Source: Gamsiella multidivaricata
Lineage: Eukaryota > Mortierellomycota > Mortierellomycetes > Mortierellales > Mortierellaceae
NCBI RefSeq assembly: GCF_025024155.1
Contig: NW_026251771.1
Span: forward strand, 1 to 64,000
Reading direction: 5' to 3'
Length of the DNA stretch: 64,000 bases
Positions 20,958 through 30,356 of the stretch are shown here, piece after piece. Both the position numbers and the translations under genes were made by a program. The notes beneath the pieces were generated by a model, which searched no databases, was not told the origin of the DNA, and was given only the letters and a program-made list of their open reading frames with translations. Every line of letters begins with the position of its first letter. Within the stretch, counting starts at the first letter, position 1.

Positions 20958-21236
20958 GTCCTGATAACGCGGTGTCGGATCAATGTAACCTTCGTCCGAA
21001 TTATCAATGGCGTCCTGTCCATCCTCCTCCTCTTCCTCATCGAGCAATTCGATTGTTGTCCCTCTCGGATAGAAGTCGCTCTCATATATCCTGAAATGCA
21101 AGAAGACCTTCTTCTAGTCTTGAGTATATTTTTGGCGGCGGAAGAATTGATGTTTAACTTTTTGAATATGGGGGAGCTGAAGGCATATGGGTTGTGCTTG
21201 GCCTCGTCCTCAAGTTCTTGATGAACTTGACTTTGT
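20958..21236 (-). CDS. C-terminal exons of an unrecognised acidic protein (possibly decayed)
   Basis: Two exons can be read: about 21219-21154 (ELEDEAKHNPYAFSSPIFKK) and 21085-20958, joined across an intron with a GTTAAA donor and TTTCAG acceptor. The second exon encodes YESDFYPRGTTIELLD, then an acidic run and IDPTPRYQD before a TAG stop. The phase joins well, and both parts look like real protein. Upstream, the frame is closed by a TGA near 21232 and no convincing first exon or ATG was found. I do not recognise the family. It is either a gene with a missed first exon or a remnant. Confidence 0.35.
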
Positions 21237-21430
21237 CATGCAATGCGTGTTTTGCATAGTTTTTTTTTTGTGGCCGGGCGCCTTCGTTGGTGGGATGTTC
21301 GTTCTTTTGGTCATGGATTGCGGATAGAGTCATCATAATCGCCAAAGGTATAAAATTCGCATTTCAAAATAGGCCTACTATCGAGGGCACTTTATTAAAG
21401 AATTATTAAGCGCCTATTATCCAATTTTTT

Positions 21431-22655
21431 TTAGTAGCCAAGGGCAGTGTTGCTACTCATCGTGGCGCGACCAGCCGGGACATGGCAGTCATTGTAGTTG
21501 TGGTGACCAGCCGTGGTGGCTGTATTAGGAGCCTCACCCTTATAGGCAGCCTCGGCACGCAAGCACTGGGGCTCGTTCTCGGCATCAATACCGTAGGCGT
21601 AATCGTCATAGTCCATGTAGCGGAGGAGAATATGGAGAGCAGCACCCAGGATGGCGCCACAGAGAGGTCTACATGTTGTGGGGTGGAGGATTTGAACAGA
21701 TTTTTCATTAGCAAAGCGTTTTTATGGTAACCGTCTCCGAACAATAGGATGATTTTTTTTAGATACTCACCCGAACCAGAAGATCCAGTGCTGGCGCGGG
21801 AACCAGCGAGCTGAGAGTGAGGTAGCGAATGCATGAACAGGGTTGAGGGCCGCATTCGTGTAGCGGGTCGCAAAGAGATAAGCCGAAAAGATTGAGAGAC
21901 CGTAGGGAAGGGCCATCATGAAGGTCGAACGGTTCTTCTCATGGGCGATCATGTGGTAGACAACGCAAACGATTGCCGTCAAGAAGAACTCGAGGAAGAA
22001 ACCGCGGGCGATGCTCTCGTTATTGCCCTGCACAGCAAATTTTTGATGTTAGTTTTCTGACGTTAGCCTTTTTTTTTTTTTTTTTTTTTTGGCAGATCAC
22101 TTTGAGTAATTGGAATGAGACGCGATATCATATCAAGTGCGAGGCAGAGATACACTTGCGAGGACGTTGACTTGGAGGATTCGTTCACTGGAGGGAGTCG
22201 TCCCACGGGCAAGAGCGGCGCCCAACATGGCTCCCAAGAGCTGTGAGATAAAGTACAGGACGAATTTAGGGACAGAGATATGGCCTGTGATCAGGCTGGA
22301 GAGCGCAATCGCCGGGTTGAACATCGCGCCCAAGATGCGGAAGGATGCCCAGGCAGTGACCGTAAGGGCAATTCCAAAGGCAAATGCCTGGCCTAAACTA
22401 CTGCTGTGCAAGTGGACGATTACAGATTGGTGATTAGATCGGATAGAGGACAAGCAAACACTGCTGTTAGTATTGCAATTAGGGATGAGACAAATCCTGC
22501 TGGCAATTGAATTGTCTGGTGAGATAGACCATGGGGACTTACGATGCACTATAGCTGATGGCGTCGACTCCTCCGATGGCGAGATACATGTACATGCAAG
22601 TACCGATAAATTTACCGAGAGGTTGGATAGCCCAGCCTTTGGCACTGCCTTTCAT
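21431..22655 (-). CDS. Aquaporin (major intrinsic protein)
   Basis: Exons 22655-22543, 22403-22154, 22027-21771 and 21668-21431 join in phase to 285 aa. Six membrane helices are visible, with the first pore loop FNPAIALS (standard NPA) and the second ALNPVHAFATSLSARWF, where the third position is Val instead of Ala. The Arg in the second loop is part of the selectivity filter. The first half has FGIALTVTAWASFRILGAMF. The spacing is closer to water-type than glycerol-type channels, because the long loop insert of aquaglyceroporins is absent. The C-terminal tail is hydrophilic. The donor of exon 2 (GTATCT) was chosen because the alternative two bases away breaks the frame. It probably lies in the plasma or an internal membrane. 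Confidence 0.9.
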
Positions 22656-23083
22656 GTTATAGGCATGTTTGAAAAAAATAAATAAATAAAAACGAACTGG
22701 GAGAGGTCTGAGTTGTGAGGGGCGGGGGTAAATGGTTAGGGAGCGTATTAAAAAGGGTATCGAAGAGTTAAGACCTATTCTCAAACATGGTGGGGAGAAG
22801 AAGTGATCCAACTTGCGTGCGCCATAGCCGAGTCGCGAAAGGGAAAAAAAGGTAGAAGGGGTTTCACAAACGCGTTCGGTGACATATACCACGCCATCGC
22901 CAATGCTTGTATGGGGATAGCGAACGTATCCAAGTACAAGTCGTCCATTGTAAACTTTTTTCTTCCTTCAACAAAGCTCTTCATAAATAGTTTTTTTATT
23001 ATCTCACACTTTCCAGGGTCAATCCCTTCCATACCCTCATTCTTCCCTCACTGTCATTCCTCGTTCGCGTAGATTACTGTATC
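22656..23083. other. Intergenic region between aquaporin and mobile-element relic
   Basis: Contains the aquaporin promoter. A short minus-strand frame near 22920-22980 (MDDLYLDTFAIP...) does not join in phase with the aquaporin, so I treat it as leader or noise. Confidence 0.45.
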
Positions 23084-24590
23084 ATGGATATTGAGGGCCT
23101 GTGGCCCTTTCTAAGGAAGAACGGGTATAAAACTGTTCTTCGCTATCAGTCCTCCCACTTATCCAACCTCCCCAATTCCATTGATCACAATTCGGCGATT
23201 CGAGTCGATATCCTTGGGTCTTTTTATGTCATCGTTCGCTACGCTTATTCCTCGCACCCTATGGACGATGCTCACCGCATTGTCAAGCGAGAGATACTGA
23301 AGCTTGGGACCCAGACGAACTTGGTTCTTCGCCTGGACGGACTTCCTTCGGTCGAAAAAGACCCCATTCAAGCCCACCGAGAGAACCTTCGCAAGAAAGC
23401 TGTTAAACGCGCCGACAAATGTCTGCGTGAGCTTGAGGTTTGCGTGGGTAAAAGCTTCGCGTGCGGAAACACCAGTTCATCGACATCAGAAAATACTTGG
23501 GCTCGGCCTTCTATTGGTCTCAACAGTTATCGTCAGAGGGCCCCACTAACGAGCACAGAGCAGCCCTCCATGCCGTTCTCTGAGCGTGAGCTCGGTATCT
23601 TGTTTTGAAAAAAATGCTGCACTGAAGAAAAAGCTCCAGGAGCTACTACTGGTGGACTACGAGAACAAGGACATCATTCCTTCTCAGCAGGACCTAATAT
23701 ATTAGCTTGGGCAGATATCTCCTGGCTCCTCATCACAGAGATGCTTTCGAACATCGGCAGTCGTGAGCCACGCAAAGAGCCGAAAGATTACAAGAATTCG
23801 GCGTCTGTGATGGACCTGAGCATGATGCAAGAACATGATCAATCCATTCGGCAGGCTAACTTCGATCCTATGACTTACGAAGGACGTGGCTATGTTCATC
23901 GAGGCTCCATTCGGACAAACAGTTTCCGCCTTCATCTGTCGGCTTTCAAGTTGAAGGAACTGCATTCAGTCAGGTACAGGCGACTCCTGCAGAATGTCTT
24001 GCCCCTTCGAATTATATCCACAGCCGAGGAAGTGGAGTATTACTTGACCGAGGTCCGAAACATAGTGAAGACCCAGCAGGATGTCACCAACCTTTGGGGA
24101 TGCGCGCCAGATCGAATCAAAGTTCTGGGTCTCGATCTCGGCCAAGCCTGTGTAGTCGGAACCAGCGCGTTGCTATCAAAGAACGATGATTCCGGCAGTA
24201 CGACAACGGGGCCTGGAAGAAAGGATGATGATGTCGACATGAGCGTCTCCTCTGAGGTTACAACCCCTATTCCCACTCCTCCCACCTATTACAACCTCGC
24301 AGTGAAGCAGAAGGCTGTGTTCGAGCATAGAAGATGAATGGAGGATCAAAAAGCATTGTATCAGGCGACGGAATAGAATCCATCATCAACATTGAGGCCA
24401 AGCTACCATCACTGCGTGGTGAGGGAGCAAGCTTTTCGAGCTATGTTACGGAGCTGGAGAAAGTAGAGGGACGACCTGATGGGCAACAACCGCTTCAAGG
24501 AGCATAAGTGGGACGCGAGAAGGGCTAATGATGCGGAGCACAGAGTCCATTGGATGCTTGATGGTCGAGGCTCACGGAATAATTCTTCTC
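23084..24590 (+). pseudogene. 5' part of a PIN/XPG-like and Fanzor/TnpB-like gene, broken
   Basis: The ATG at 23084 starts MDIEGLWPFLRKNGY, IRVDILGSFYVIVRYAY and NLVLRLDGLPSVEK, a pattern like the N-terminal part of XPG/FEN-type PIN nucleases with an Asp-bearing strand after the first helix. The PIN part stops early, near 23450, and much of its core is missing. After a TGA at 23606 and an extra A, a second section resumes: KKLQELLLVDYENKD, GRGYVHRGSIRTNSFRLH, FKLKELHSVRYRRL, YYLTEVRNIVKTQQDVTNLW, and at 24122-24160 KVLGLDLGQACVVGTSALL. The last is like the RuvC-I motif of TnpB/Fanzor, with Asp at 24134-24136. YYNLAVKQKAVFEHRR and LPSLRGEGASF and NRFKEHKWDARRANDAE follow in changing frames. 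It is a decayed copy, not expressed as one protein. Confidence 0.65.
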
Positions 24591-24611
24591 GCTCTTATCC
24601 TCCGGTCCTAT

Positions 24612-26246
24612 AATGTCCAACAACAACTATCACAACCCCCAGTCCATGGTCAATCAACATCTGTTGCTTGCGCCTCATTCTTTACAGCAGCAGCAGCACT
24701 CTCCTCTCGCTCTTCAGTCTAGTTCACAGCAACGCCATCCCTTCACCATACGGCCCGTCCTGCAACACCACCACCCGTTTGTTTTTCATCTCCACTCGCA
24801 ACAGCACCACGACAACTCCGGTTTCCTCTTGTCTTTTGAACGCCGTCCCAAGGAGCTCCGCAAGGCGACACTCTTCCCTCCCCTCCACCTTCTCCCTATC
24901 TTACCCTGTGGCTTCCCCAACGCACCAGTTTGCCTACCCAAGCAGTGCCCGGTCTGCTATCCCGGACCATTCTCCATCGACAATGGCAAGGCGTCAGCAC
25001 AGCAACCAGCCACGACAACCTGCTCTTTTGGCCCCTCTTGCGACAGCCGAACCCAGCCAAACCCCAGCGCCTTCGCCTGCTCCTCAGTCTGACATAGCAG
25101 AATTGACTTCCTCAGCAGCAAGGCCATCAGCGTTCTGGACACAGGAGCATGGATACGTTTTTCGACTGGATCACCGATCCACACAACCACCAGCGGCTCT
25201 ACAAGAAGAACCCAATTGCAGGACAGAAAAGCAAAGACATACACAAGGAGATTGCGGCCTTGGTCAACAAAAAACAGCCTCAAGTGGACGGAGGCCCAAG
25301 TGAAGTCAAAGATTGCCTATACGAGGACTAAGTATCGCGAGGCGGTTAAGTTGAAATCGACCGGTGCAGGAAATGTCGTCCTGAAGCAATTAGAGATTTG
25401 CCCATTATTCCTAAGACTTCATGAAGTCTATGGCGGTAGTCTTGCGGCAAACCCTCCTCCTCCTCGGCAGACAAGCAGCCTGGGACACGAATCAATCTCC
25501 CCTGAAGACACGGATGAAGAGAGCAGCGACGTTGAGCTCCCTGACGATATCTCTGATCTCCTTTCATGTATGTAATCGATTTTTTTTTTTTGCAGCCAAT
25601 TTGAATCTACTACAGACAGCTCTCTGATCCGCTGCTTTGATGTTTGTACTCTAGACACGGAGACAGATCGACACAGCATAGGTCCGGCCAACAAGCGCCG
25701 AAAAGGCAACACCCCTTTGAGTCGTTCCGAGGTCTCTTCTACTATGGACAGGATGGAACGATTCTCAGATCAACAAAAGTAGGCGTATGACGGGATGAGG
25801 ACTGAACTGAGGCACCGGGAGCGAGTAGTCGAGCAGCGGGAGCGTGAATTGACAGAGAAGCTGTTACGGGTTGCCGAGGAGTCCAGAGAACTTCTCAGGA
25901 AGGAACTTGCAGCAGAGAGGGCGGATTTCAGGAAGGAGATGGCTGATGAGAGGGCGGAGATAAGGAAAGAGAGAGCTGAATTCAAGTGCGAGAGGGACGA
26001 GTTCTTGAAGGAGCGCGACGAGATTAAAGCACAGAATTCAGGAGCTCAAGGTGAGAAATATCAGGCCACTGTAAATAAATATATTCTTTTTTTTCTTCAG
26101 TGCCGGTGCAGGTTCATTACTACGGTCATTTCGTTCCTGAGCGCCCATGCCTTCAGTTTGTCCCTCATCGCTTTGACCTCTTGCCTGTCGAAGTCCTAGG
26201 GCCCACCATCTACCTCCACTACTGCGACGTTTTACCCAACCCGTAG
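24612..26246 (+). pseudogene. SANT/Myb-like DNA-binding domain and coiled-coil gene, broken
   Basis: Begins MSNNNYHNPQSMVNQH and has a Gln/His/Pro-rich N-terminal part. A helix-turn-helix-like domain follows at 25149-25430: FFDWITDPHNHQRL, GQKSKDIHKEIAALVN, then after a one-base shift in an A run, LKWTEAQVKSKIAY and KYREAVKLKSTGAGN. This resembles the SANT/Myb-like or MADF type. The downstream part is acidic (ISPEDTDEESSDVELPDD), then a long charged coiled coil (RERELTEKLLRVAEESRELL at 25848-25907, and following). An intron with a GTGAGA donor and TTCAG acceptor joins a last exon ending LPNP with TAG at 26244-26246. A TAG interrupts the frame near 25781, and another shift lies just before 25149. 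Confidence 0.6.
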
Positions 26247-26549
26247 TGGTGGGTGAAGAGCACGCTGGTTCCAATTGTCCTCTGCGTCGTCGGTCTACAG
26301 GTCGAGGTCCGCGGGCTATACTGCTCAACTTGCCGCACTTTCATGCACCGCAATGCTATGGCAGGGCGTAACATTCGCAACGTCGTTCACAACCATTTAA
26401 TCCATCAACAGCGACCGCTCTATCTCCAGTCAGTATATAAGGACGGGCACTACCCTTGGATGCAAAGTGCAAGACCGCACACAGATGCCGGGGGCAGTAG
26501 CAGTGGCAGCAGCAGCAGCAGCACAGAGGGGCATGGGCAAGGGCAATGA
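26247..26549 (+). pseudogene. 3' part of the Fanzor/TnpB-like gene with zinc ribbon
   Basis: Resumes the outer gene. From 26301 the frame reads VEVRGLYCSTCRTFMHR, then NAMAGRNIRN and QQRPLYLQSVYKDGHYPWMQ. The second Cys pair (TGC at 26322-26324 and 26331-26333) is intact; the first pair upstream is degenerate. In TnpB and Fanzor proteins the segment after the ribbon has Asp in the position HRD-x-x-A, where it is a catalytic RuvC-III residue. Here it is Asn (AAT, 26352-26354), so the copy would be inactive even without the frameshifts. A Ser-rich tail ends at 26547-26549. Confidence 0.6.
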
Positions 26550-26813
26550 CGAGCTGGAGGGCGCAAGCGAGCAGCCTCACCCTTGGAAGGGATGGAAACC
26601 CCTGGCGCCAAACGCCTATAGACTATGTAGAGACATATGTGTGTCAACAAGCACACTCTAAACAGTTCAGATGCAGTACTTTCTTGCAAGGATGCGTTCT
26701 GTGACGTATTTGAGCCTGAATTGTTCTGTACTCTATTGATGAAAGAGTGGGCTGCTACTCTTTCTCCTCCATTCATAAACCCGTTCTTCACATCCCAGAT
26801 ATAGACCAACACC

Positions 26814-28117
26814 ATGGTAAAGGCGCGCGCAAGGACAAACAACCAGTAACACACTGGATACCCAACAACCTAAGAGACGCTTGACCTTCGTAATCGCATT
26901 CAACAAGCACCAAGAACCAACGACCAACCCAATCGTCGGCTCTACTGTACTCATCTTTCGACCATGCCATCTAACCAACCAATGTTCCGGCTTCCGTTTC
27001 CACTCTCTTAGTTGCCTTTATCCCTGCTGAACACGTCCCAGACTCACCCAATAGTAAAGACCAGGAACTCGTTTGTGCGGTGTCATACTCTGTTCAACAG
27101 CATGCCGATCGCACGCGCTAACGATCTGCTTCTTCCCTCTTTTTTTCTTCCATGTTTTTGTCAACCTCTGGATTCTTTCGTATCTAGTTGGTGGAGCTGA
27201 AGAATGGCGAGACCTTCAACGGCCATTTGGTGAACTGCGACAACTGGATGAACCTTACTCTAAGGGAGGTTATTCAGACGTCTTCGGTAAGGACGATAGC
27301 GACCAATCGAGCACTTTGCAGGACATCGGTACAGGAACAGAATCAACAGGGCGACCTTGAACATGATCTACCCAATTGCCTGTCGTACAATAGCTTCAGG
27401 GCATATCAATAGGAGGGAATGGATCGAAGCAGATCGGATGCCATAGCTCGAAGCAGAAGAAAAAATCCTGGAAGGGAATGCACCATCAGCATGTTACCGC
27501 ATCAGGATCATTACGATCGCCTTTGACTTTTAAAGCAGCATTGAAGCAACATTGAAGCGACGTTAATATCGGGGAACACGTCATCCCATATTATACTATA
27601 CAGCATGCAGGAGGTTGCTGAACTCTGATCCCTGGCTCAACTTTTGTTATCTTGTTTTCTACTTCAGGATGGCGATCGCTTCTGGCGCTTGACGGAATGT
27701 TACATCAGAGGAAACACTGTAAGCAATATTTAACGCATATCGAATGCATCGCGTCCGTTGATCTTTCTGTAACATCATAAAACTTACTTTGAACGCGTCC
27801 TTCACAAAACCCAGATCAAATACCTCCGCGTACCTGATGAGATTATCGACATGGTCAAGGAAGAGGCCAACAAACAGAGACTTGCCAGCACACGCAACAG
27901 CAGTCGCGGAGGCGGCGCAGGGAACAATGGCGGAGACAATCAGCGTGGCGGTCATCACTCTCATCAGGGAGGCGGCGATCGTGGCGGTCGCGGCGGTGGA
28001 CGTGGTGGTGGACGTGGAGATTATAACAAGTCTGGACGGGGCGGCTATAACGAACGCGGTGGTCGTGGCGGCGGTGGTGTTCGAGGCGGTCGTGGAAGGG
28101 GTGGTGGTCAGGCATAA
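26814..28117 (+). CDS. LSM4: U6 snRNA-associated Sm-like protein LSm4
   Basis: Component of the LSm2-8 ring (nuclear U6 snRNP) and of LSm1-7 (cytoplasmic mRNA decay). Exons 26814-26816, 27012-27053, 27188-27286, 27668-27718 and 27815-28117 give 165 aa. Exon 1 is only the ATG, followed at once by GTAAAG. The Sm fold is clear: [34 protein letters not shown] (Sm1), [15 protein letters not shown] and [19 protein letters not shown] (Sm2). The tail after about residue 90 is an Arg-Gly-Gly repeat region, typical of LSm4 and involved in P-body aggregation. The fourth intron is 381 nt, long for this window. Confidence 0.95.
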
Positions 28118-28442
28118 AACGAAAGATCGCTGGAGCCCCCGATTCCTGCACAGCGGAAGAGGGTGAACATAAAAACTTGGGTTGTGCTCGATATAATCTT
28201 TTTTCTTTTTTTTCTTTTTTTTCAGCCGAGCACACACATCCGATTCTTGCTTCGCCGGAACCTGCTTTCACCGATCTTTTTTTTTTTTTTTTTTTTTTTT
28301 TTGCGCTTTTTGTCGCTTCGTGTACATGTATAAAAAAAAAGATGCAACAACCAACAAAAAGAGAGAAAAGACAATAAACCAAAGAGGAAAAAAAAACAAG
28401 GCCAAAAAAATATATCGCTGTTACAAGTGTCGTATGTTTATT
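28118..28442. other. Convergent 3' intergenic region
   Basis: 3' flanks of LSM4 (plus) and the methyltransferase (minus), with several T-rich and A-rich runs. No gene supported. Confidence 0.55.
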
Positions 28443-29689
28443 TCATTCTTTCCACACCTTCCAGATCGCAAGGTTGGGGCGTCTGAACTTTGAATCCAGA
28501 TTCACGGCGTCCTTGTCCGTATCATCCGAGCCGTCCAAGATTAGTTTCTGTCGACTCAGGCCCAGTCGATCCAGCGAATCAAAAAGCAATTGGTCGCCTC
28601 GAGTGGATCTGAATTGATATGCGAGAAGAACCACAGGGGACGGTGGTGAGGATACATCGGTCGGTCCTCCATCCAGCACATGTTGCAATCCCCCATCCTT
28701 ATCGTCCATAACACTATCCCGTCTCTCCTTCTCCACCTGAAGTAGTTCGCCCACAGTATCGACCAATGCTGGGATCAGATAATCGACCCAAACGACATCT
28801 GACGCCAAGATATAATCCAGTCGTGGTTTCGGTTGCCTTTGCTTCTGTTGTTGGCTCTTCTGAGCCGGCATGCGATCTGTGGGCATGGGTTCATTGGAGA
28901 CCGGTGCCTGGGACGACGGGACCATGAGCAGCTCATTCCAGATGCGATCCATGGCCTGTGCACGATCTGTCCAATCGAGAGCCGTCACTTGCACCTGTGG
29001 TGGAACGAATCCGTTCAGCTGCACTCCCTTGCGTAGCGTCGGTAGTGCGGAATCCACGTCTGTAATAATGACACGTTCAGCACCCAAGGCCGCAGCGCTG
29101 AACGATGCGATCCCTTGTCCTGCACCCTGTGCGGGAAGGAAGTATGGAGACGAAAATTAGTAGTTTTGAGCTTGGGAGGGCTCCAATGACGTTGTTTTTT
29201 TTTCTGCTGCGGATTCCATTACCAGCTCCAGCACACGCTTCCGAGTCCAGAATTCTGGTGTCTTTTCGGCGAGAGCTTCCAAGTACTTGCTCAGGATGAT
29301 ACTCTATTACCAAAGGAAATATCGTCTTTAGTAATAGGTATAATTTTTTTTTAAAAAAAAAGAGAGAGATCCACATCAGACGTTTTTCGAGGGAGTCATA
29401 CACAATCCCAAACGGCACCGGCGGTTTTGGCGGTATGCGACAGGCCCGAAACCTCATCGTCCACATATCTGTTTTCGCTCTCGTCCTGGTCTGAGTCTGC
29501 TGGTCGTGGAGGTGCTGTTTTCTCGGGCAAAACAATGCGACGGCCGTTGATCACGAACGGCTCGCGTCCCTCAGGAAGTAACCACACAGACTGAGCCGTT
29601 GTCGTCATAGTTGCCGGTGCAGGAGAGAAATCGAACCCAGAGAACTTTGGGCCCTCGATCATGAGCATTGGTTGGTTATTGGGCTCCAT
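28443..29689 (-). CDS. METTL21-type lysine methyltransferase (Rossmann SAM-dependent)
   Basis: Exons 29689-29402, 29303-29223 and 29126-28443 join in phase to 350 aa. The fold shows GAVWDCSIILSKYLE before the SAM motif, then RVLELGAGQGIAS (motif I, Gly-x-Gly), RVIITDVDSALP (motif II acid), and YILASDVVWVDYL (the DVVW-like motif characteristic of METTL21/FAM86 enzymes). These methylate lysines on translation factors and chaperones. The target here is unknown. A low-complexity, Gln-rich insertion (about residues 200-225) and an acidic Ser-rich stretch near residue 285 are unusual but do not disturb the core. The N-terminal 60 residues are less conserved. The gene runs tandem with, and downstream of, the Zn2Cys6 gene, separated by about 660 bp. 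Confidence 0.82.
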
Positions 29690-30356
29690 CTGAGGCGTGT
29701 TGTATCGTAGTAGAGGGGAAGGTTGTTGTTGTTGGGTTTTTTTGGCTGTTTTTTTCCCGCTTTTTGGACTGAACGTTGGGTTTCTGGTGGCGGTAGTGTA
29801 ATCCTGAGTCGGGTGTCTGGCTTGTTTAATCCTTCGTTCCTGAAAAGGTGAAGGAAAGGAAAGACGCTCGCTTTGTTGCTTTGGTGTGAAATGAAAGGAA
29901 TGGCAATGGAGAGGACAGACGGACGTGTGGGGATTCAAGCTGTCCACGTTTCTCGTCTTCTGATTGGCAGTCCAGCACACAGGTGGTCCGAGCCCCACCG
30001 ACGCGTTCGCGTCTCGCGATCGATTTTATTTATTTTTTCTTCCCCAAGCATTTTATCGCGTTCAAGTCCAGGAGCCAAAAGAGAAAGAACGTTTGTATAT
30101 TTCAGTATTTTATAAAGAGACGGGAGTATAAAAGAAGAAGCTATATACAGATTCTATTGTCAACTTCCCCATTTCCAGCAAAAAAAAAAAAAGGACGCCA
30201 GAAAGAGGAGACAGGGTACAAATAATTATCTAAAACGGAATGTCACTAAGACGTATTAAAAATAAGAGGACTATATACAATTGATCACAAAGGACAACAG
30301 CGCTGTCCCCAGGTCGGTAACATCCCACGGCTTTGCTCTTTTTCCATACTTTTTTT
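29690..30356. other. Intergenic, no gene seen
   Basis: Promoter side of the methyltransferase and 3' flank of the Zn2Cys6 regulator. No coding feature supported. Confidence 0.5.

Larger units (their letters stand above)
23084..26549 (+). mobile_element. Composite relic: PIN plus Fanzor/TnpB-like gene split by a SANT-like gene
   Basis: The outer gene reads in pieces from 23084 to about 24590 and resumes at 26247-26549. The inner gene occupies about 24612-26246. Both carry frameshifts and stops. The outer gene has TnpB-family features: a RuvC-I-like motif and a C-terminal zinc ribbon. I saw no clear terminal inverted repeats or target duplications by eye, so the ends of the element are not defined. 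Confidence 0.65.

Noticed and set aside
22920..22980. Extra first exon for the aquaporin
   Set aside because: The candidate exon MDDLYLDTFAIPIQALAMAW ends in a phase that does not fit the next exon. The ATG at 22655 gives a complete first helix.
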